Shown here: in pieces, positions 1-10,763 of the stretch
Numbering within the stretch: the first letter of the stretch is position 1
Layout: the number at the start of each line of letters is the position of its first letter
Source: Voacanga thouarsii
Lineage: Eukaryota; Streptophyta; Magnoliopsida; Gentianales; Apocynaceae
Length of the DNA stretch: 64,000 nucleotides
Direction: 5' to 3'
Assembly (NCBI GenBank): GCA_026120185.1
Contig: JANUWF010001101.1
Span: 3,286,001 to 3,350,000, forward strand
Notes under the pieces: generated by a model
Told to the model about the DNA's origin: nothing
Database searches by the model: none
What the model saw: the letters and a program-made list of their open reading frames with translations, nothing else
Position numbers and translations under genes: made by a program

Positions 1-2108
1 AAGTCCAAAATTCTAGAGAATCTAACAGCAAAAAACTAGTCATTGCTGTCTTTCTTTTTGCTCCGATAAAACCTTTCAAAACTCAATTTTGAAGTAGATT
101 TTTGTACTATCTTTCTCAGAAACATTCTTACACTTTAAAATACAAAAATCTCCATTTTTATTTGTTCTTTAAAGTAAAATAGAATTGTTCCAAAAGTAAA
201 AAGTGTTGGTGCTCATCTGTTCACATTCTGCTCAAATCTATGAGCTTTTTCTGTAATCTCTTTTTCAATCTACTTTGTATCAAGGTCAATAAGGTAAAAC
301 CTAGTTTGGACGATCCTTAGGTATTGTGATTAAAGAGTTTGGATGTAAAACCAAGTGTGAAAATCCTCTTGTGTAAGATTGGTATCGCATACCACCATTA
401 AGTTAGAAAAAGGTTTTAGTGAGTTGTATTGAAATCCTTAAGTAAGAAATTAAGATAGTGAATGTAGATGATGTGTTCGAATTTGGGAATAAAAAATCAT
501 ATAAAAATAAACATATTCCCAATCAAGTTTAAATTAAAACGTTTATCCCAAATTACATATATGAGTAAGTGTACTCATCATTAAGCATAGCATAGGGTTT
601 AAAACGAGTACCGATCCTCAAATAAGTATGCAATAATCACTTTTCTTTCATTATTTAACCGACTCAATAAAGTGAAAAAGAATAAAAAATAAAATAAAAT
701 AATATATACATGTCAAGGATATAGAATTATGTAACTCAAACCATTATTTTGACAAACACGACATTAAAGTATCCAATCATTATCATAATTAATCATTCTC
801 TTGGCATCATAAAGGATTAAGGTAGATTCACTTCTTTTCCAATCCATGAAATCACTATCTTCTAGAAAAATTAGTATCACATATCCTGCCTCAACTAATT
901 CACCCAAAAGATGCATTAAACACAATCCTTGATTAAATCCCCATATCCTGGCAAATTTAAAACATGAAATTAACCAATGAATCCATATCCTGACAGACAT
1001 CAATTAACCTTTAATTACCCAGTTCTTAGCAATTAACCCATTTTCCAAGCAAGTTAATAGACAACAAATATGAAATTAATGAATTGAGACCACCACCAAT
1101 CCCTTTTCCAAGCAAGTTAATAGAAAGAAACAACAAATTAATCCCGTAATCAGCATAAGTAATTAAATACTAAGAATAAAAATCAATTAATCAAAAGATC
1201 AAAGTAACTCTAAAGATCATGAATACCGAAAACAATATCAAATTACAATAAAATAATTAATACATCATTGTTCAAGAAAAAAAAATAAAGTTAAAAGAAA
1301 GCACTCATAGATAAGTCTCATTCTTCTTCCTTCATAGACTCTCTTGTACAATTCTCCTTGATTTGATGAATTCCTCCTTGATTTTGAGTGGTTTTGTGTT
1401 TTGCCCCTTGAATTTATACCTTTGACTTGTGTTTTTCCTCTATTTATAGGTTTTAGAAGTGCCTAAATTCGTCCCTCTAGGGTTTCTGGCCGAATAGAAG
1501 TAGAAAAATACCAAAACTCTAAAAATTACCAAAAATGCACACAAAAATCGAGGCACCGCCTCTATACTAGTGCACATCTGGCACCGGTTGCATTCTGTCT
1601 CTCTGTCCGTTCGTCGATTTTTCTCAATTTTCATACCAAGTTCTTCTAGGTCACAACCGGTGCCGCATCTGGGCTCCCAACCAGCGCCGATTGTGTTCTA
1701 TTCAGCCCCTATTTCGTAAATTTGTTATAGTTTTGAAGTGCATGCTAACAATACGAGGTCGGCACCACCTCTCCTGTCCTGGCCGGCGCCGCCTCTAGTC
1801 TGTTTAGCAATGATTTTGCCTTATTTTACCCCTAAAATCTGAAATAATGTACAAAATACCTTTTCAATGCTAAAATCTCAAATATGAAGGAACATAACCA
1901 GTTATTGCACAAAATGTATCACAAAATGGCCTCAAATAACTAGAAAATATATAACTAATTTAGGCCTTATCAGTAGATATTTTGAGGATTGAACCACTAT
2001 AAATCCCTGAGTTATACTTTGTGCCTTACTTGCTTAAATTTCTTCACTAATTTTTCACTTTAAATGCTCTATCATTTTTCGCTAAAACTCAGTAAGTCAT
2101 GTCAGATA
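1..2108 (+). repeat. 5' LTR of element S (partial, interrupted)
   Basis: Bases 1-468 and 1973-2108 align with about 12057-12640, the downstream LTR. They share stretches such as TTTCAAAACTCAATTTTGAA and TATTTTGAGGAT. The LTR start lies before the window. A solo LTR of another family (469-1972) interrupts it. The right end is placed just before TGGTATACAC at 2111, a decayed initiator-Met tRNA primer site. Confidence 0.75.
469..1972 (-). mobile_element. Solo LTR of an Athila/Tat-like Ty3/gypsy element
   Basis: Read on the minus strand this 1504-bp unit begins TGATAAGGCCTAAATTAG and ends CGAACACATCA. Both ends match element T at the end of the window (start at about 63799, end at 60545). It is flanked by a perfect 5-bp target duplication, GTAGA, at 464-468 and 1973-1977. 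No internal retrotransposon sequence is present, so it is a solo LTR left by LTR-LTR recombination. A TATA-like CTATAAATAG motif lies on the minus strand near 1441-1450. It entered the LTR of S after S had inserted. Confidence 0.9.
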
Positions 2109-2156
2109 ATTGGTATACACTATTATCGATTTAACAACTGTGTAGAAAATATCCAT

Positions 2157-2367
2157 ATGGCGAACATATCTACTTTGCCTCATGTTGACAAGTCTTCGAC
2201 AAACAAACATCCTCTATTCAATGGCAGCAATTATAAATTCTAGAAGAATAGAATGAAGATTTATGTTTACTCAATCAATTTTGAGTTATGGAATCGGATT
2301 GAAAATTGACCATTTATCTTGTCAAAATTTATTTATGACAGAAAAGTGCCTAAACAGAGTGATAAAT
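2157..2367 (+). pseudogene. Copia gag N-terminal remnant of element S
   Basis: The ATG at 2157 opens a frame with the gag hallmark HPLFNGSNYKF, then KNRMKIYVYSINFELWNRI and a VPKQSDK segment. Two in-frame stops interrupt it: one replaces the usual tryptophan after NYKF, the other follows WNRIEN. SIRE-type gag normally runs several hundred residues; only about 70 remain before the frame is cut by another LTR at 2368. The region just upstream (2111-2122) is the degenerate primer binding site. Gag would form the virus-like particle. This copy cannot encode it. Confidence 0.75.
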
Positions 2368-4222
2368 TGTTGGAATGTATGCCCTCTAGGCTAGTTTTTT
2401 TATGTAATTATCGAATTTATTAATAAAAGAATTTATTATTAAAATTTATTTGTAAATTTACATTTTATTTGTGCATCATTTACGTTTGGATAGGACCCAT
2501 TTTGTTTAAGTAAGTGATTCATGTGAATGGTAGTCCTTCACAGTAAGATATGGATCATGGATTACTTAACACATAACGTTTGTTCTTAACTGATTGATGA
2601 GAATGAGAATCTCATCATATTTAGGTTATTGTGTTATGAATTCCACTTGGGGTTTTGGACTTACCTTTAGCCAATGAGTAGTCTACTCACTTCATAACAT
2701 GAGCGTATTTCAAATACGTAGAACGGAACCTGTAATAGTAGTTTCTAAAAGTACTATTTAGAAAAAACCTAAACTATTACTGCTACAGCGTAGACTAATA
2801 CTCTACCGCTTGAGTATGAGTTGGTGGTCTGACAAAGCTGGAAGCATGTACTTTGATATATTGTAGTTAAGGTTCTATCGTAGAGCCAATATACTTGTAT
2901 GTTGGGTATATGTGACTAGTTAGTTAAGATAGACTTGTATAAAATAGCTTCTGCGATATATCGCCCCTTGTGACTGTTCAAATGATCTAAATATCCAGGG
3001 CCTTGGGGAACATGACTTGAATATTTACTTTAGGGTAACTCTCTTGGAAAGTAGAAATATTCCTTTCCAAGAGTCATGGATCATTGGACTAGAGGTCTAA
3101 AGATGGTAGATGTCTTTTAAAGAGGTGTTAGTACACTCTTCCTCTCTAAATGTACGGCGATGCGTAGAGAGATATTTTAGTCATTATACCTGTTGTTCGA
3201 AGACTTTGCTAATGCAACATTGTTCTTGGGATCAATATTTTCTTATGGTGATATTAAAAAAATATTTAAAATATAATATACAGCTATTTCTATAGTATGG
3301 GTATTTTGTTCATTTTAGTAGTCAAGACGATGTGTCTTTTGGTCCTCGGAATAACCCATAAGTTCTGATGATTTTGGATTGAGGGATTGGTCTTGTATAC
3401 AATAGATTTTATTTTATTCGAGTAGTCTAGTTTATTTATTGGGTTAAAATAAAATAAAAGGTCCAAAAAGAAAGAATTATATATTTGCTCATTTGGGTTA
3501 TTTAATTAATTTAATCATTGAACTTATATTAGTCCATAAATAATAAATTGAATTAAAGGCTTAACCCAATGAATTGGGCCAAGGCATGAGATTTATATTG
3601 GTCCATTTAGGTTATATAGTTAATGTAATTACTGAACTTGTATTAGTTCAGAAATAATTAAATTGAATTAAAGGCTTAATCCAACGAACTGGGCCATTGG
3701 CTCATAGGCCTAGTTAATGGCTTAACATGACATGGGCCTTAGGGCTTCTCTAATTCTACCGCCTCTGTTTGATTTTTGAATACCTAGATAATAGCCTATT
3801 GTTAAGGTAATTGGGATTCAAGAGAACAGTAGGAGTTTTTTCATAGAACGTCGTTGTTTTCCTGTAGCCCTTCTTCTTCTCTCTATAGACAGTGACCTCT
3901 GTGCTATTTAATAGCAAGAACAGAGACACCTTTTTTTTCCTGATTAATGCTTAATAGCATTTAGTCAGAAAAAGAAAAGATCATCCTCTTCATCCTTAGC
4001 CTTCACCAGGCTTTCAGGCACGGGTTATATTCCAAAAGACCCGAAGCATCACGTTAATGCCAAAATAGAGCCAACGGCTTGTGGGACAATAGCCTAAAGA
4101 AAGGATCATGGAACCAGAAATGGTTCAGACCGAGTCGCTGGCATGTCTAGACCAACGATAAAGCACAGAGGTATAAAAAAAAATTCTTCCGCTACTCTTC
4201 TGTGTGTGCTTTGTTTTCAACA
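2368..4222 (+). mobile_element. Solo LTR-like insert, Angela-like copia family
   Basis: It begins TGTTGGAATGTATGCCCTCT. Its first ~1 kb parallels the LTRs of element A (49353 and 56776), including ATTATCGAATTTATTAATAA and a shared GGCGATGTGTCTTTTGGTCC-like block. The 3' half differs, so it is a different subfamily. An ~85-bp unit is tandemly duplicated at about 3500-3695. The right end is placed at TTTTCAACA (4222) by length (~1.86 kb); no matching target duplication was found. The gag-protease part of S is missing beyond it, so the junction probably also marks a deletion. Confidence 0.65.
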
Positions 4223-4229
4223 TGTATAT

Positions 4230-5534
4230 GCATTTTTCATTTTTGCCAAATTTACCTTCAATATTGGTAAGGGGTCTTCAACTATCATCAAGCAAGTGCT
4301 ATTAATTGATAAATTAAAGTATAATCTTCTTAGTACCAGCCAACTATGTGATAATGGATGCAAAGTTGTATTTGAAAAAGATTCTTGCACTATCATGGAT
4401 AGTTCTAGCAATGAGACAATTCTTGTTGCTAATCATGTTGGAAATATTTGTATTCTTTATCTTGATGATCTTGTGGCTCATGACATTAAATGCCTCTATG
4501 TGAATGATGATGATAGCTATCTTTGGCATAGAAGGCTAGGTCATGTATCTATTGATTTGCTAAATAAATTATCTTTAAAAAAACTAATTAGGGGACTGCC
4601 CAAAATGAGATTTGATAAAAATCGGACGTGTGATGCCTGCCAATTTGGAAAATAAACCAAAACCTCTTTTAAGCCCAAAAAAATGATTTCAATATCAAAA
4701 CCACTTGAGCTCATATATATGGATTTATTTAGATTAATAAAGACCACTAGTCTTGGTGGTAAGAGGTATGCTTATATAATTGTGGATGATTTCTCAAAAT
4801 TTACTTGGACCTTATTTCTTCCTCTAAAGGATGAAGACTTCTCTAAATTTTCAGAACTACTCAAACGTATTCAACACTTTCTTAGTTGCAAACTAATTTC
4901 TATTTAGAGTGACAATGATAGAGAATTTTGCAGCCATGACTTTACAAAATTCTGTAAAGAAAGTGGTGTCTCACACAATTTTTCAGTAGCCAAAACTCCT
5001 CAACAAAATGGTGTAGTTGAGAGGAAAAATAGAACTTTGCAAGAAATGGAAAGATCAATGCTTTGTGAAAACTCTCTTCCAAAATGCTTTTGGGTTGAAG
5101 TAGTGAATACACCTTGCTATATTATCAACCATGTCATGCTAAGATCCTTTTTAAGAAAAACTCCATTTAAACTCATATTCGACAAAGTTCCATATATTTC
5201 CTATTTTAAAGCTTTTGGATGCAAATGTTTTGTCCTCAATACTCATGACAATCTTGGAAAATTAGATAGCAAATCAGATAAGGCTATATTTCTTGGATAT
5301 TTTTTCAACAAAAAGGCATATAGAGTATACAATAAAAGAACTCTATATGTGAAAGAGTTTGTACATATTATGTTTGATGAATCAAATATATATTCTTCTA
5401 GAAATGATTATGATAATGTAGGAATTACAAAAGAAAAGGGCAGTGAGTGGCACAAGGCTCCATCTCTTGACATTCATGTCAAAGAAGAAGAATTAGAAGA
5501 ACAACAAGGTGAAGAAAAAAAAACAATGAACTGA
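4230..5534 (+). pseudogene. Integrase region of element S pol
   Basis: This copia integrase inserts element cDNA into the host chromosome. The GAG-pre-integrase zinc region is visible (LWHRRLGHVSIDLL, then CDACQFGK), giving the His-His-Cys-Cys finger. The catalytic core follows: MDLF near 4720, SDNDREF near 4910 and TPQQNGVVERKNRTLQEM near 4996-5045, supplying the D, D and E of the DDE triad. The C-terminal part contains FGCKCFVLNTHDNLGKLD and FLGYFFNKKAYRVYNKRT. Stops after CQFGK (4653) and LISI (4905) and a frame change before 4683 break it. The upstream protease is missing, and the first residues run straight on from the inserted LTR. Confidence 0.8.
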
Positions 5535-6445
5535 AGAGCCCATGAGTCAAGATCTGCCAAAAGATTGGAAGTACAAAATTGTCTATCCAAAAGAGCAAAA
5601 CATTGGTGATCCTAGCTGAGAATCAAAATTAGACGGTATTTTGTTGATAATTTTACCTTACTCTCTAGTACTGAACCTAATTGTATTGAAATAGCTTTAC
5701 ATAATGAATTTTAGATTACGGCCATGCAAGAAGAGGTAAACCAATGTGAAAGGAATCAAGTTTGGAAGCTTGTCCCTAGACTACTTGACCACCTCGTAAT
5801 TGATACCAAGTAGGTATTTAAAAACAAACTTGATAAGCATGGTAGTATTACCAGAAATAAAATTAGATTAGTTGCCCAAGAATTCAATCAAAAAGGGTGC
5901 ATTAATTATGATAAAACATTTGCTCCCGTTACTCGATTAGAATAAATAAGAATATTGTTTGCATTTGCATCTTTCAAAGGTTTTACACTTTACTAAATGG
6001 ATGTCAAAAGTACTTTCTTAAATGGTTTTATTAAAGAAGAAGTATATGTGGAATAACCTCTTGGTTTTACTCATGAACGTTTTTCAAACCATGTTTTCAA
6101 GTTCTCTAAAGCCCTTTATGTTTAAAACAAGCCCCAAGAACATGGTATGAATGGTTTTCTTCTTTCAAAAGATTTTTCAAGAGGCTTAGTTGATACCTCA
6201 TTATTCATCAAGTCTGAAAATTCTGATAACATCTTAATTGCTCAAATATATGTTGATGATATTATTTTTGGAGTTACTAATGATTTCTTGTGCAAGAAAT
6301 TTGCTAAGACAATGTAGCAAGAATTCGAAATGAGCATGATGGGAGAACTTAATTTCTTCCTCGGTCTTCAAATCTAGCAAACTAAAGATGGAATCTTCTA
6401 AATCAAGCCTATGAGTATGCCAAGAAACTGCTTAAAAGGTTTGAT
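5535..6445 (+). pseudogene. Reverse transcriptase region of element S pol
   Basis: Copia RT signatures are read across frame changes: RLVAQEFNQKGCINYDKTFAP near 5870-5930, MDVKSTFLNGFIKEEVYVE near 5998-6055, and the catalytic AQIYVDDIIFG near 6241-6275 (YVDD). MMGELNFFLGLQI lies near 6338-6377. At least eight stops interrupt the frame, several at former tryptophan or glutamine codons, as expected from C-to-T decay at methylated sites. It cannot give an active enzyme. Confidence 0.8.
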
Positions 6446-7177
6446 ATGAACGAAGCAAAAGAAATAAGCACACCTATGAGTACGTCGTTAAAGCTTGATA
6501 AAGCTGAAAAAGGTAAGAAAGTAGATAAATCAAAATACACAGGTATGATCGGAAGTCTCCTTTATCTTACTGCCAACCGGCCTGATATTATGTTTTCAGC
6601 TTATCTTTGTGCTAGATTTCAATCATGTTCAAAGAAATCCCATCTATGTGCTGTAAAACGAATCTTTAGATACTTAATTGGAACACATGATTATGGTTTG
6701 TGGTATCTTCGAACTAATTCATTTGATCTTATAGGATATACGGGTCGATTATGCCGGTTGCAAGGTTGAAGAAAAAATACCAATGGACACTGCCAATTTC
6801 TTAGACATTCTCTTGTCTTGTGGTATAGTAAAAAGTAAGCTTGTGTCTCTCTTTCAACAACCAAAGCTAAATACATAGCAACGGGCAGTTGTTGCGTGCA
6901 AATTTTGTAAATGAAAAACACCTTGCTTGACTTTAATTTAAATTTTAATTGCGTATCTATCTTATGTGATAATACTAGTGCTATTAATTTAACCAAAAAT
7001 CATATTCATCATTCTAGAACTAAGCATCACTTTATTAGAGATCATGTACTTAAAGGTGATATGTGTGTTGAATATATTTCAACCGATGAACAACTTGCAA
7101 ATATCTTTACAAAACCTCTAGCCGAAAAAAGATTTAATCATCTGAGAAGAGGCTTGGGAATTACCAGAATCATATAA
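6446..7177 (+). pseudogene. RNase H region of element S pol
   Basis: The RT connection and RNase H domain: GMIGSLLYLTANRPDIMFS (near 6545), then VKRIFRYLIGTHDYGLWY and, after a frameshift near 6765, the C-terminal CDNTSAINLTKN and SRTKHHFIRDHVL. It ends with DEQLANIFTKPLAEKRFNHL, the usual copia pol terminus. The DADWAG-type catalytic segment near 6740 is scrambled. The pol frame ends at 7177, and the envelope-like ORF region follows about 500 bp downstream. Confidence 0.8.
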
Positions 7178-7690
7178 CTGACAATTTTACCAAAGATTTG
7201 TTTGTTCATTCTTGCAGAACTACTGAAGATGCAACTTTGGATAGACTTTTTGGACACAATATCTAGAAAACTTAAATCCAAAATCCCCTCAATAGAACAC
7301 ATTTCGCCTTTTGGACGAACTATTTTGGACTCAGTCCAAATCCAAAATTTCAGCAGCCCAAAATTCGTGAAAAGCCCAATCTTTTTTTTATTGTTCAAAT
7401 GAAAGAGTACATAAGTCCAGAAGTCACTTTTTGAATTTTCAAATGACTGCGTTTTTCCAAAAAGGTTACCCTATCTCTTGTGCAAATCTTTGATTGAAAT
7501 TAATGGATTGTACTTAACTTTTCTAGAACCTAGGAACTCACAAAAAGGTTATTTCTCTCTCTCTCTCCTAGAAATTTGAAACCTCCATTTTTTTTTTTTT
7601 TTTTTTTGTTTCTCTACTTCTCTCACCCCGTAGCTTCATCTTCCCCAACTAAATCAAAAAAAAATCCTTCATCTTCCTCCCGCTTCTGTC

Positions 7691-9406
7691 GTGACGAAAG
7701 TATCAAAATCAGACAAGAGAACCAGGCAGACTATAAAGAAAGGTAAGAAATGCAAATCAGCGGCAAGAACTAAAGTTGTTGCTGCCGCACAGCCAACCAC
7801 TAAAGAAAAAGGAAAGAAAGTCGTTGCTAAAGAGACACATTCGCAAACCGACTCATCAATAGAGCTTCTTGTATAGGAAAGCTCGGGAACTCAGGTCTCT
7901 CGATATCTCATCAAAAATGTGTGTTTGAATTCAATGAATGGCAATCTAGAAATATGACTGTGGTCATTGGGGATCGAGTTAATGTTAAGGCATTTTTGAA
8001 CTTTTCTAATATTCTGAGCATGTTTGAAAATCTTGGATGGGGGGTTTTGCTATCAATTGATGAGAAACTGTACACCTCTCTTGTTTGGGAGTTTTATGCA
8101 AACCTGAAAAAGGGAAGGTTTGAGGAGACTATGGGAGGCTTTATGGTGCAATGGTATACCTCCAAAGTGGGATCTGTAAACATAGAGTTTGATGATCGGC
8201 TGTTAAATAGAATTTTTAGAGTTAGAGATAGAGAGATTCAATTTTTTGAAATGAACAAATTCCTTGAAGAATCAGATTTATTTGACTTGGGAAGGTTTGA
8301 GGCAAGATTTATTGGAGGGAAGATTTATAAGAACTCAAATGACAAAAATTTAAAATGTTTGAATGGTCCTAGAAGGGTTTTACACCATATGGTGTTGACT
8401 ATGGTTGCTCTAAGTCTCGGGCATAAGACTTCAGTGAGTATTATGCAAATGATACTGATGTTGGCCTTGTCTGAGAGTAGACAAATCAGTTTTGGTTTTC
8501 TGGTGGTTAATCTCATGATTCAATTAAGAAATACATCTCACAAGGTACTACCATACGACAATCTATTAACCAAAGTCTTCAGGCATTTCAATATGAATTT
8601 AAATACTTGTGCTCCTGGACACATTAAGACAAATGTCTACAACATGGAATCCTTTGAAAGAATAGGATTTGTACAAGTAAACAAGAAATGGGTCCTGCTT
8701 AGAGATGTGTCGGATGAAGGAAAAAAAAAAGCTGTTGAAGATTAAAGTTGAAGGAAAAAGAACTGTACCTGCTGGGCAAACATGAATAAAACAAAATTTT
8801 GAGACAGGAGAAGAATCCTCAAACAAGGGGAAGCAAAAGATAGAGGAAAGTAGTCTGACTCAAAGCATCCTAAATTCTTTGAACAACTTAGCTAAAAATT
8901 TTGATGGCTTTCGGATAGAAGTTACTATTGAATTGCAAAATTTAGAAGCCAGATTGAGCAGAGTGGAGGAAAAGAAAATGGAATAGACCACTGAGGAAGT
9001 TCATGTTGAACAAGCTCTATCTCAAGAACAAATGCCTAGAAAAGAAACTGCCTCTCCTCAACATGAAAATGCAGTTGGTAAACAGATTGAGCAAGAAGTG
9101 CAACAAGATTAGGAAAAGAAAACAAGGAAAGTAGAAGAAAGTAAGAAGGATAAAGAAAATGAGGGTGAACTTCCCATATCTGCTGCCCTTGCTGCTACTT
9201 TGCAAGCTACAAAGTCAGCTGTCCCTGGAAGCTCCTTTGAAAAATGCCAGAAGTACGTGATACTAAAAAGAAAGTCCAGCAGACTTGCTGGACAGCATTC
9301 CAAAAGAGGGTTGGGACTAAGCCTGCAAACATCCACATTTCCTAACCTACTAGTCATGCGTGTTGATGACTATCCATGCCTGAACAATTTTATTGCTTTC
9401 CTTTGA
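7691..9406 (+). pseudogene. Envelope-like third ORF of SIRE element S
   Basis: This long frame after pol is what sets SIRE-type copia elements apart; the product is called envelope-like and its role is unproven. Three pieces are seen: a Lys-rich N-terminus (7691-7876, with KKGKKCKS), a 274-residue open stretch (7921-8745) and a C-terminal part (about 8746-9406). The middle piece has FLNFSNILSMFENLGWGVLL and LVWEFYANLKKGRFEE, resembling the plant transposon-protein domain of these ORFs. The third piece includes LNNLAKNFDGFRIEV and NLEARLSRVEEKKME, a probable coiled coil. Stops at 7874 and near 8984 and 9110 and frame changes break it. No normal start codon was identified. Confidence 0.65.
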
Positions 9407-9603
9407 TAAATAATTTTATGATTTCTGCACTAGTATTTGCACAATTTCTTATTTCTGCTTGAACAATATTATTTCTACGCTAATCTCTTGCTGATCTTTT
9501 TGATTATCTGTTTATTCTCTCGATCAAGGATTGACAATATTCGCCTTATCTCTGTTTTTCTCTCTATTTGCTCTCTTTATTATGTCTCTCTTGCTTTTTG
9601 AGT

Positions 9604-9624
9604 GATGACAAAGGGGGAGAAAAA
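9604..9624 (+). other. Internal polypurine-tract-like motif of S
   Basis: TGATGACAAAGGGGGAGAAA lies about 200 bp after the envelope-like ORF and 1.1 kb before the 3' LTR. SIRE elements are known for several such motifs upstream of the LTR. A second, degraded one (CAAAAAGGGTGAAAT) abuts the LTR at 10749-10763. Confidence 0.7.
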
Positions 9625-10180
9625 TGGATTGGGGTTTTTGAATATAGGAGGATTGTAGAATGTGGATTGGATTATGGATTGGATTTTTGAATTGTGAGGA
9701 GCATTGTGAATGAACTATAAATTGTGAACATATTGTGGGTTATAGTACAATATACATTTACATATTATGATTGTGACTATTTATGGTTATGGGATGAATG
9801 TAGACTGTGAAGAATTGGATGAATTAATGGAGACTATGGTGAGACATTGATATGCTTTAAGGAGAATGAAGTGTGGATATGAGTCTATTGTGCATTATGA
9901 TTAATTGAGATTTGGTTGATTGATCTATTTTGAATACGATTGTGATAACCGTTTTGCAAAATGTTTGTTTGGATGATGAGGATATTCAAGTGAATATTTA
10001 TGAAATTTGTCTTACCTCTCTTTGGTTGTTATAAAATATATATATATGTGCTGAATTTTTCTGAGAAAAATGAGTTCAAACAAATTCCAGAAAAGCCATT
10101 GATCTATACTCTTGAGAATTTTTTTCTGCACATACACAAGGAGAGTTTTGGACCCGCATTTCGTCAATCCAAAATAGCAC

Positions 10181-10346
10181 TCCAAAAATGACTTTTAAAA
10201 GGCTAGCTTCTGTCACATTTTACCCCATTTTGGATGCATATTTTGGAAGTCCAAAACTTTAGGTCCAAAAATCACTTTTTAAAAGGTTAGCTTCTGCCTT
10301 ATTTTATCCCATTTTGGATACATGTCTTGAAAGTCCAAAACTTTAG
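10181..10346 (+). repeat. Two-copy 83-bp tandem repeat in the 3' untranslated part of S
   Basis: Units at 10181-10263 and 10264-10346 share TCCAAAAAT, ACTTTTTAAAAGG, TAGCTTCTG and CCCATTTTGGAT blocks, and both end near AAGTCCAAAACTTTAG, with scattered differences. The stretch 9640-10763 otherwise holds no coding sequence that I can recognise. Confidence 0.7.
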
Positions 10347-10763
10347 AATTCAGTCTTATTTTTAAACGCACTTCACAGCTTTATATCTAATATTCATATA
10401 TGCCATACATAAGGGGAGCATTACATATCATAACTTATCTTCTACACTCATTTATGTACATAAATTATACATTTCTCTTGTGACCAATATTTGGTTATTT
10501 CCTTGTAAGAAATAGTCCTTTTGATGGAAGGAAGAAGGATAAGGAGGTTAGTTGGGCTATAGGCTCATTTAGCCATGTTTATGAGTGCGTACTTAAATTT
10601 TCTTATCCTAATCTTATAAACATTCTTTGAGTCCTATAATGAGATATTGTATTTCAATGAAAAATATTCTTATCTTTCTCCATCTAACATGTCTATATTG
10701 TACATATCACTGTTTTCATGTCACAATCCCATCAAGTTTGTCATCACTCAAAAAGGGTGAAAT

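Noticed and set aside
3110..3295. 61-codon frame in the solo LTR from 2368
   Set aside because: LTR sequence; the matching stretch in the LTRs of element A is not open.
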